DNA of 22,413 nt from a virus. The notes below the pieces were generated by a model. It was not told the origin of the DNA and did not search any database. It was given only the letters and a program-made list of their open reading frames with translations. Below are positions 1-5,426 of the stretch, one piece after another. Positions within the stretch are counted from its first letter, which is position 1. Each line of letters opens with the position of its first letter. Location of the stretch: positions 1 to 22,413 of IMG/VR virus record IMGVR_UViG_3300034104_000828, one strand, 5' to 3'. The position numbers and the translations under genes are program-made.

Positions 1-432
1 ATCGGTGCAATCACTGGTAAAGGTATGGACTTGAACTTTGGTTTTGCATATACTTCATATGTAATCCCATTCTTGGCAAATGTTAAGTTTGTTCTTAACC
101 CAGCATTTGACAATGTTCATACAAATGATATTGAGAACCCAATCATTGATGGTTTCCCATTATCTTCTTACTCATTCATTATCTTTGATATCACTGACAA
201 TACTAATGACAACATCTTCTTGTTGAAATTGTCTTGGGATAATCAATTGAAATGGTGGTATCAAAATGGTACTATGGACTACATGGGACGTAGCCAAGGC
301 TTCCAGTCTTCTGGTCAGTTCAATGGTTACCGTGTAATGATGAGCCAAACAATGCCAGCTATCTGGGTTAAAGACCCAACTAAAGTTTTAAAAATTGTTA
401 TGAGAAACCCTGTAACAGGTGGATCATTCTAA
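1..432 (+). CDS. Probable major capsid protein, C-terminal part only
   Basis: The reading frame is open from the first base, so the gene begins upstream; the visible part is about 143 residues and ends at a TAA. The tail of the protein carries QFNGYRVMMSQTMPAIW followed by KVLKIVMRNP, which I recognise as the C-terminal style of crAss-like major capsid proteins (HK97 fold). The context agrees: a strong terminator follows directly, and a conserved capsid-adjacent gene and the tail block lie downstream. The codons look like those of an abundant protein, with CGT for Arg and TTG for Leu, unlike the AGA-rich small genes that follow. The capsid identity is family recognition plus context, not proof; another abundant virion protein is the main alternative. 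Confidence 0.68.
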   Translation: MGAITGKGMDLNFGFAYTSYVIPFLANVKFVLNPAFDNVHTNDIENPIIDGFPLSSYSFIIFDITDNTNDNIFLLKLSWDNQLKWWYQNGTMDYMGRSQGFQSSGQFNGYRVMMSQTMPAIWVKDPTKVLKIVMRNPVTGGSF

Positions 433-445
433 TCTAAACTAGAAA

Positions 446-480
446 GGAGAGGGAGGGGGAAACTCCTCCCTTTTTTTCTT
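446..480 (+). terminator. Rho-independent terminator after the capsid gene
   Basis: A G-rich arm (451-458) pairs with a C/T arm (463-470) in an 8-bp stem with one G-T wobble, closed by a GAAA tetraloop (459-462). A run of seven T follows at 471-477. The purine-rich stretch at 444-450 can pair further with the T-run. It lies 14 to 48 bases after the capsid stop codon and would isolate the highly expressed capsid transcript. Confidence 0.9.
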
Positions 481-502
481 TATATTTAACCAACATAAAA
501 AT

Positions 503-520
503 AAAACCAACAAAACATGG
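503..520 (+). promoter_or_regulatory. A-rich translation leader, first copy
   Basis: The leader AAAACCAACAAAACATGG covers the start codon at 517. It recurs with one base changed at 7729-7746, before the 61-residue gene. No Shine-Dalgarno sequence is present at either place. In Bacteroidota, starts preceded by A-rich sequence are usual, so this is probably a ribosome-loading leader. TATATTTA at 481-488, just after the terminator, resembles the Bacteroidota -7 element TAnnTTTG but has no clear -33 partner. Confidence 0.4.
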
Positions 521-1533
521 AAAATTTCACAATGGTAGAAACGGGCAATGGTACCGTAAAGAAAACAGCAATTGCTGTAAGACCGTTCTTTGACAATGCA
601 GTCTCTAATATGGGACTAGAAAATTATGGCTTATCTCTGTATGACGGAGTTAAGCACTTTGAACAACTTGCTTGCTTAGAGCAAAACGGAGTTATTAGAT
701 ATCTTACCGGTCTAAATGAATTTGCACCAGAGATTAAACTTCTAAAAGGTAATGACAAAGAAGCAAGAGTAAAAGAAATTAGAACAGCTATTGCTGAACT
801 TGAGACAGAGTTAGCAGCTAATGTTATAGAGATTGATGATCCTCAGTTCTGGAACAAAGTAAAGTTACTTAAACCTGACAATAAAGACTTCTGGAATAGA
901 ATTCATATTGCATGTGGTAATGATCCTTTATTCTTAGATCCTACAGATCCATATGATAGAATTAAACTTTATGCTATTGAAGCTGGAGGTTTTTCTATTG
1001 TAGCAAAAAGTTTTGATGATGCAAGATCAAGAGCTGTTCCACCTAAGTTTTACTTAGACAAACAAGAACAGACAGTTGTTGCAAGAACTGAATACAAGAA
1101 AATGCGTAACAAAGCACTTTCTGAACTTCAGAAATTATTTGACAAAAACAGTACTAAACTATTCTATGTAGCTAAAGTAGTAGATGGTAACAGTACACAA
1201 TATAGAAAATCAACACCTAATGATGTTATGTATGAGAACATGGACTTGTACATTAATGGTGAAGGTGTTGAGAGCAACAAAGAAAGAGCAGCTAAGTCTT
1301 TCCTTGAAGCTGTAAATATGGATATGGAAACACTTAAAATTAAGTCAATTGTAAGAGATTCCATATTTTTTAAGTATATTATTAATAAGGCTGATGGTTA
1401 TATCTATCATTCTAAAACTAATTCAATGTTAGGAAGGAATGTATCAGATGTAATAGAGTACTTGAAGAACCCACTCAATGAGGATGTTCTAATTGATCTC
1501 AACAAAGCCTGTGAGAAATTTTGGAATTCTTAA
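517..1533 (+). CDS. Conserved crAss-like protein next to the capsid gene (338 aa)
   Basis: This is a soluble, mixed-charge protein without signal peptide or membrane segment. A charged, probably helical stretch at about 80-103 (with ELETELAAN) precedes a Trp-rich part (FWNKVK, FWNRIH near 112-128), and the C-terminal half is Lys-rich. I recognise it only as the kind of protein that follows the capsid gene in crAss-like genomes; its function is not known to me. Position suggests a virion or head-assembly role such as a scaffold or inner-head protein. The start at 517 is set by the A-rich leader shared with 7729-7746. It is the first gene after the capsid terminator and is separated from the next gene by 12 bases. 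Confidence 0.72.
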   Translation: MENFTMVETGNGTVKKTAIAVRPFFDNAVSNMGLENYGLSLYDGVKHFEQLACLEQNGVIRYLTGLNEFAPEIKLLKGNDKEARVKEIRTAIAELETELAANVIEIDDPQFWNKVKLLKPDNKDFWNRIHIACGNDPLFLDPTDPYDRIKLYAIEAGGFSIVAKSFDDARSRAVPPKFYLDKQEQTVVARTEYKKMRNKALSELQKLFDKNSTKLFYVAKVVDGNSTQYRKSTPNDVMYENMDLYINGEGVESNKERAAKSFLEAVNMDMETLKIKSIVRDSIFFKYIINKADGYIYHSKTNSMLGRNVSDVIEYLKNPLNEDVLIDLNKACEKFWNS

Positions 1534-1545
1534 ACTTAAAATAAA

Positions 1546-2415
1546 ATGAAAAAAATGGTCAAAAAGAAAATGGGCGGCAAAGTTAAAAAATATGAAGATG
1601 GCGGCCCAGGTCCAGTAACCAGACAAGATATCAAGCAAGCTAAAATGCAAGCTAAACTTAATAGAATCAATGCTGGTACAGAACCCTCTACATACGAAAA
1701 AGTTGCAAATATTACTGGTAATGTAGCTAAAACTGCAGCAAGTGCAGCTCAAGTTGCTGATGCAGTTAGAGATACAAGAACTGGTATGAGTGGTCCTGGT
1801 GGAATGAAAAAAGGTGGCTCTGTTAGAAAGTATCAAGATGGTGGAATGACCGGTTTTGAAAGAAGACAAGCTAAAAAGGTAGGTAGAGCAGAGACAAAAG
1901 CAACTGTTGCTAAGATTGAAGGAGAAGGTACTGTTGCTCAAAAAAGAGATAACAGAGCTAAACGTGTATCTACAATGGCAGGAACTGCTAGAGCTAAAAC
2001 TCCAAGATCAGTTTCTACATCTACATCTACATCAAATTCTACATCTACAGTTAATAATAATGAAGCTCCTAGAACGCCTAAAACTACTCCAGGATCTACA
2101 AAAACTACTGGTAAAACTGTAACTAAACCTAATATTCCTGCAGGTAAACCAAAACCAGAATATACAAGAACTAGTGTTAAAACAGTAAATAAAGATAGTG
2201 TTAAAAGTCCTGTAAGATACAAAACAGGTGGTATGGTAAACTCTAATGCAAAAGTTTCTGCATTAAAATCTGCTGGATCAAAAGGTGTTAAATCTGGAGT
2301 TAATCCTAAAGCTGCTGCATCTAAAGTTGCTAGAGGTAGAGTTGGTGGAACAAGTTCTGCTCCTAAGACTGCTGTACCTAAAGCTAAGTATGGTATGGTA
2401 ATGCGTAAGAAATAA
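1546..2415 (+). CDS. Lys/Arg-rich low-complexity protein with Gly-Gly motifs (289 aa)
   Basis: A very basic, low-complexity and probably disordered protein. A 13-residue unit occurs twice, exactly 80 residues apart: KMGGKVKKYEDGG at 8-20 and KKGGSVRKYQDGG at 88-100. A third related motif, RYKTGGM, lies at 224-230. Residues 155-168 are a Ser-Thr linker encoded by a hexamer repeat, and the rest is rich in Lys, Ala, Pro and Thr. I do not recognise a fold. The charge suggests nucleic-acid binding, and the location between head and connector genes suggests an internal head protein. It is the first of a run of small basic genes, and its Gly-Gly motif recurs in two or three of the others and in the cargo protein at 20090. 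The function is inferred only. Confidence 0.75.
   Translation: MKKMVKKKMGGKVKKYEDGGPGPVTRQDIKQAKMQAKLNRINAGTEPSTYEKVANITGNVAKTAASAAQVADAVRDTRTGMSGPGGMKKGGSVRKYQDGGMTGFERRQAKKVGRAETKATVAKIEGEGTVAQKRDNRAKRVSTMAGTARAKTPRSVSTSTSTSNSTSTVNNNEAPRTPKTTPGSTKTTGKTVTKPNIPAGKPKPEYTRTSVKTVNKDSVKSPVRYKTGGMVNSNAKVSALKSAGSKGVKSGVNPKAAASKVARGRVGGTSSAPKTAVPKAKYGMVMRKK
1567..1845 (+). repeat. Duplicated Gly-Gly coding unit
   Basis: Two 39-bp coding units (1567-1605 and 1807-1845) lie 240 bases apart. They encode the same pattern K-x-G-G-x-V-(K/R)-K-Y-(E/Q)-D-G-G. The DNA has diverged at many third positions while the protein pattern is kept, which points to selection on the peptide rather than a recent duplication. 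Confidence 0.6.
2014..2049 (+). repeat. TCTACA hexamer microsatellite
   Basis: Three perfect TCTACA units (2014-2031), one degenerate unit (TCAAAT) and two more perfect units (2038-2049) stand in frame and encode a Ser-Thr linker. Loss or gain of units would change linker length by two residues without a frameshift. Confidence 0.85.
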
Positions 2416-2420
2416 TTACT

Positions 2421-2759
2421 ATGCCAAAAGATGCATGCTATTCTAAAGTAAAAGCACAGTATGCTGTGTTTCCTTCAGCTAGGGCTTCGCAGGCTATTGC
2501 TAAGTGCCGTAAAGGTTCTGGTAATGTTAGGAAAACTAAAGCTGGTAGTGATCTTAAAAGATGGCAAGCAGAGAAGTGGCAAGATACAAAATCTGGAAAA
2601 GCTTGTGGTGCCGGTGGTAAAAATGAATACTGCCGGCCAACAAGAAAAGTATCTAAAGATACACCTAAAACAAAGTATGAATTAACTCCTTCTAAACTAG
2701 CTGCTAAGAAAGCTGAGAAGTCTAGAGTAGGCATGGGAAGAAGAGTTAAAAAAGCATAA
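2421..2759 (+). CDS. Small basic protein, DUF5872-like (112 aa)
   Basis: Two parts are visible. The first (1-32) is MPKDACYSKVKAQY followed by VFPSARASQAIAKCRK. The second has a W-x5-W segment (RWQAEKWQD, 47-55) and a small Cys/Gly patch (ACGAGG, then YCRPTRKVS). I recall this layout from a family in large DNA viruses and phages listed as DUF5872; the number is from memory. The four Cys (6, 29, 62, 71) could bind a metal, but this is not established. The C-terminus is a Lys/Arg tail. The gene starts 5 bases after the preceding stop codon and ends 2 bases before the next start. A packaged DNA-binding protein is the simplest guess. Confidence 0.78.
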   Translation: MPKDACYSKVKAQYAVFPSARASQAIAKCRKGSGNVRKTKAGSDLKRWQAEKWQDTKSGKACGAGGKNEYCRPTRKVSKDTPKTKYELTPSKLAAKKAEKSRVGMGRRVKKA

Positions 2760-2761
2760 CA

Positions 2762-3043
2762 ATGGCAAAGTCCCCAGCATGGCAAAGAAAAGAAGGTAAG
2801 AATCCATCAGGAGGTCTTAATGCTAAAGGTGTTGCTTCTTATAGAAAAGCCAATCCAGGCAGTAAACTTAAAACTGCTGTAACTACTAAACCATCAAAGC
2901 TTGCTCCAGATAGTAAAGATGCTAATAGGAGAAAATCTTTTTGTGCTAGAATGTCTGGTATGAAGAAAAAACTTACAAGTTCAAAGACAGCAAATGATCC
3001 TAACTCAAGGATCAATAAGTCTTTGAGAAAGTGGAACTGTTAA
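2762..3043 (+). CDS. Small basic protein, DUF6321-like (93 aa)
   Basis: Highly conserved-looking blocks are SPAWQRKEGKNPSGGLNAKG (4-23), NPGSKLK (31-37), RRKSFCARMSGMKK (56-69) and the C-terminal SLRKWNC. This order matches a short domain that I remember from many large phages and giant viruses under the name DUF6321 (number from memory). Its role is unknown; it is positively charged and may bind nucleic acid or sit in the virion. It has two Cys (61 and 93). The start codon lies 2 bases after the preceding TAA, so translation is probably coupled. Confidence 0.8.
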   Translation: MAKSPAWQRKEGKNPSGGLNAKGVASYRKANPGSKLKTAVTTKPSKLAPDSKDANRRKSFCARMSGMKKKLTSSKTANDPNSRINKSLRKWNC

Positions 3044-3055
3044 AAATTATATAAG

Positions 3056-3472
3056 ATGAAAATGTTGAAGACTTGTAAAACAGGTTGCGGTAAAATGAAA
3101 TCCGGAGGAACTGTTAAGAAAGTAAAGAAGATGGCTGATGGCGGTCAAATTTATGGTATTCCACAAACTGGTCCTACTGGTCCCAACTATCAAGGTATTG
3201 ATACCATGAAGAAAGGTGGTATGGTTAAGAAGATGGCTAAAGGAGGTGCAACTAGTTTTGGTATGCTTTCAGTAAAAGCCGGTGTGGATAAAAACCCTAA
3301 GCCTACTGCAGCAGACAGAATTGTTGGTGCTAAAAAGAAAGCTAAGTTTGGAGCATCTGTTCCAGTACAACGTTCTCCAGCTCCAGGTAGAGTTAGATCT
3401 TCATCTGGTGTAGGTACTGTTCCTGTAGGTACACGTAAGAAAATGGGGGGTACAATTAGAAAAAAGAAATAG
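3056..3472 (+). CDS. Basic protein with four or five Gly-Gly motifs (138 aa)
   Basis: A short Lys-rich protein built largely of Gly-Gly motifs: KMKSGGTVKKVKKMADGG (13-30), MKKGGMVKKMAKGG (51-64) and KKMGGTIRKKK at the C-terminus (128-138). Between them lie a small Gly-Pro stretch (TGPTGPNYQG) and a Pro/Arg/Ser-rich part at 100-125. Two Cys stand near the start (7 and 11). No enzyme fold is visible. The motif pairs have the same layout as the duplicated unit in the 289-residue protein, so the two proteins probably share a partner or a processing enzyme. The gene ends with TAG, and the next ATG follows after 2 bases, which confirms TAG as a true stop here. Confidence 0.76.
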   Translation: MKMLKTCKTGCGKMKSGGTVKKVKKMADGGQIYGIPQTGPTGPNYQGIDTMKKGGMVKKMAKGGATSFGMLSVKAGVDKNPKPTAADRIVGAKKKAKFGASVPVQRSPAPGRVRSSSGVGTVPVGTRKKMGGTIRKKK

Positions 3473-3474
3473 TT

Positions 3475-3777
3475 ATGGCAGTAAGTAAAAAAAGTCAGGA
3501 TTGTAATTACGGATCAGACTGTCCTCCACAACATGGTTGTGTAGATGGTAAGTGTGTTCCATGGGCAAAAAAACCAGGAATACTTGGTAATACAAGTGCA
3601 AAAATTGGTGCCGGCATTATTGGAGCAGGTCTTGCTGCAATTGGAACCAGAGTTGCAAAAAACATAAAGGAGAACAAACCTGTTAGACAAGCAAAAAGAG
3701 CAGCTAAGAAAAATTCTGATCTTATTGCAAAAAGAGGTGGTGCAGTTGCAAAACGTACAACTACTAAAAGAAAATAG
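3475..3777 (+). CDS. Small Cys-rich/basic protein with a Gly-rich hydrophobic segment (100 aa)
   Basis: The N-terminal 30 residues hold four Cys with Gly and Asp spacing (C10, C16, C22, C27; DCNYGSDCPPQHGC), like a small disulfide-knit or metal-binding module. A Gly/Ala/Ile stretch at 41-61 (KIGAGIIGAGLAAIG) could be a membrane or amphipathic segment. The last 40 residues are Lys/Arg-rich and include KRGGAVAKR, a weak version of the Gly-Gly motif. This arrangement would suit a virion protein that touches both membrane and DNA, but that is inference. The TAG stop is followed by the next start after 2 bases. I do not recognise a named family. Confidence 0.7.
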   Translation: MAVSKKSQDCNYGSDCPPQHGCVDGKCVPWAKKPGILGNTSAKIGAGIIGAGLAAIGTRVAKNIKENKPVRQAKRAAKKNSDLIAKRGGAVAKRTTTKRK

Positions 3778-3779
3778 TC

Positions 3780-4139
3780 ATGCCTGTTAAAAAGAGTACT
3801 TCACCAAGAGAGTCTAAACAAAAGTTTTATTCACCTGACGGTAATTATAAAACAACAGTTAAGAAAAGATATGGTGCACCAGAAACAGTTAAAGAAACAA
3901 GAACTGTTAAAGGTGTAATTAATAAAGTTGCAAAGCCTAGTTCTGGCACAGCTCCATTAATTAAAGAAGAACCTCTAAGATATGCAAAAAAAGGCGGATC
4001 TACTGGTGATAAAAAGTGGATACAGAAAGCAATTAATCCTGCACATAAGGGTTACTGCACTCCAATGACTAAATCTACTTGTACCCCAAAGAGAAAAGCA
4101 CTTGCTATTACTTTAAAAAAGATGGCTAAAAAAAGATAA
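3780..4139 (+). CDS. Small basic protein with conserved KWIQKAINPAHKG tail (119 aa)
   Basis: The N-terminal 65 residues are basic and low in complexity. A Gly-Gly motif (RYAKKGG, 67-73) precedes the C-terminal domain KKWIQKAINPAHKGYC (78-93), which continues with TPMTKSTCTPKRKALA. I remember this C-terminal block as a recurrent module of unknown function in large phages and giant viruses, where KWIQKA is often followed by a HKG segment. Two Cys (93 and 101) flank a Thr-rich loop. The Gly-Gly motif sits just before the folded-looking part, as it does between domains of the cargo protein. It is the last gene of the basic cluster, with 3 bases to the ring protein start. Confidence 0.76.
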   Translation: MPVKKSTSPRESKQKFYSPDGNYKTTVKKRYGAPETVKETRTVKGVINKVAKPSSGTAPLIKEEPLRYAKKGGSTGDKKWIQKAINPAHKGYCTPMTKSTCTPKRKALAITLKKMAKKR

Positions 4140-4142
4140 GAA

Positions 4143-4841
4143 ATGTTAAATAGTACAATTGAAATAAAGATCAAGCAACGGCTAAATAAATTAGATAGCC
4201 AGGACTATGACAACATTGAATGTTGGCAAATAGTTGAGGCATTTAATAAAGCACAGGTTGAGTGGGCTAGAAGACAATTGCATGGCATTAACTTGGTTAA
4301 AGAAGGTGATGAAGGTTCTACTCGTAGAAAAGATGATCTACAAGTATTACTTAATAGAGAACCACTTACACTTTCAGATAAAGAATATTATTACTTTGGC
4401 AATCTTCCTGAAAACTATTTACAGTGGAAAAGAGTAGATGTTCTTGCTAAACAAGAATGCTGTGAGAAAAGAAGAATGACAGTATATCTTGCTCAAGAAG
4501 GAGATCTTAATGTTCTTCTAAGAGACAAGGGTAAGCAGCCAAACTTTGAGTGGGGTGAAACATTTGCTACTCTCATTGGTAATACCACACATATCTATAC
4601 TAACAATGAATTTGAAATACAGAGTGCAGATCTAATTTATTATAGACAGCCAATTAAAATTCAGATACAAGGATGTGTAGACCCATATACAAGTGTACAA
4701 TCTACACAGAATGTAGAATGTGAATTTAAGGATGATATAGTAGAATTAATAATTGATGAAGCAGCAAGTATTCTTGCTGGAGACATTGAGTCAGGAAACC
4801 AATTCTCTAGAGGTACAGAAACAGCAGAACGTAACAATTAA
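4143..4841 (+). CDS. crAss-like head-tail connector (ring) protein (232 aa)
   Basis: The N-terminus (IKQRLNKLDSQDYDNIECWQ) and the helix-rich C-terminus with DDIVELIIDEAASILAGDIE (196-215) match my memory of the crAss-like ring protein that stacks on the portal. An internal part (about 85-190) appears beta-rich. The structural role is family recognition: in crAss-like phages several ring proteins form the tail barrel below the portal. The gene stands alone here, separated from the other ring-type genes (12755-14496) by the fibre cassette. Its stop lies 2 bases before the next start. Which of the numbered rings it is cannot be decided from the sequence alone. Confidence 0.66.
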   Translation: MLNSTIEIKIKQRLNKLDSQDYDNIECWQIVEAFNKAQVEWARRQLHGINLVKEGDEGSTRRKDDLQVLLNREPLTLSDKEYYYFGNLPENYLQWKRVDVLAKQECCEKRRMTVYLAQEGDLNVLLRDKGKQPNFEWGETFATLIGNTTHIYTNNEFEIQSADLIYYRQPIKIQIQGCVDPYTSVQSTQNVECEFKDDIVELIIDEAASILAGDIESGNQFSRGTETAERNN

Positions 4842-4843
4842 TC

Positions 4844-5362
4844 ATGGAAAATAAAACAAGACTATTAAAAAGAAATCCAGAGCCAGCTAAAACACTTAGC
4901 AGACCACAAGTCACTGTTACACAACCTAAGAGTGAACCAGCTAAACCACAACCTACTCCAGATGCTGGAGTTGGTGGTAGTTCATTAGATACAATGACAG
5001 CAGCATGTGCTACAGAAATGATGAATGCTGCAACTAGTTTTCACAGACTTCATTTAAAAGTTACTGGTGATGGTTCTTATGCTGCACACAAAGCACTAGG
5101 AGAATTTTATGAAGGATTACATGGACATGCAGATACTCTTGTAGAAGGATATCAAGGTATAGCAGAAAAACTTCTGAAATATACAGACATGCCAATTAGA
5201 ACTCTAGATACTACTGCAGATGCTGTAGGTTATTTAAGAGATCTATATAATACAATTAACAAGCTCCAAGGTATGATGCCTTACTCAGAGATAGTAAATA
5301 ATCTGGATCTTGTTAAAGACTCTATTAATTCAACTAAGTATAAATTACTTTTCTTGAAATAA
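4844..5362 (+). CDS. Dps/ferritin-like protein with Pro-rich N-terminal tail (172 aa)
   Basis: Residues 1-48 are a basic, Pro-rich tail. The rest is helical and carries H70, H82, D97 and E101. The spacing (12, 15 and 4) equals that of the ferroxidase residues of Escherichia coli Dps (H51, H63, D78, E82). The segment GDGSYAAHKALGEFY (75-89) occupies the place of the Dps stretch that carries the second His. The fifth Dps ligand (D67) would fall on G86, but E87 is next to it. I recall related phage proteins listed as DUF5856. A role in binding iron or protecting packaged DNA is possible; a purely structural four-helix protein is the alternative. It is probably cotranscribed with the ring protein upstream. 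Confidence 0.7.
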   Translation: MENKTRLLKRNPEPAKTLSRPQVTVTQPKSEPAKPQPTPDAGVGGSSLDTMTAACATEMMNAATSFHRLHLKVTGDGSYAAHKALGEFYEGLHGHADTLVEGYQGIAEKLLKYTDMPIRTLDTTADAVGYLRDLYNTINKLQGMMPYSEIVNNLDLVKDSINSTKYKLLFLK

Positions 5363-5426
5363 TTTGGAAGTTTTAAAAACTTTCACTATATTATAATATA
5401 TGTTTATTAATTAAAAATTAGAAAAA
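5363..5426 (+). promoter_or_regulatory. AT-rich intergenic region with two palindromes, candidate promoter or operator
   Basis: This 64-base gap precedes a probably abundant virion gene. It holds a perfect inverted repeat, AAGTTTT-A-AAAACTT (5368-5382), and a perfect 14-bp palindrome, TATATTATAATATA (5387-5400). TATGTTTA (5399-5406) differs from the Bacteroidota -7 element TAnnTTTG by one base, but no -33 TTG lies at the expected distance. A promoter here is likely from context; the exact elements are uncertain. Confidence 0.4.

Noticed and set aside
1489-2222. Reverse-strand open frames at 1489-1941 and 1938-2222
   Set aside because: They lie wholly opposite the 289-aa basic protein and the end of its neighbour. 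Their Ser/Cys/Leu/Val-rich products are the mirror of Lys/Thr/Ala-rich codons, and no leader or family is visible.
2438-2785. Reverse-strand open frame of 115 codons
   Set aside because: It is opposite two genes with recognisable conserved blocks (DUF5872-like and DUF6321-like). The product resembles nothing, and a + strand operon runs through.
3161-3200. Collagen-like Gly-x-y repeat (TGPTGP) in the 138-aa protein
   Set aside because: Only two triplets; too short to form a collagen-like fibre.
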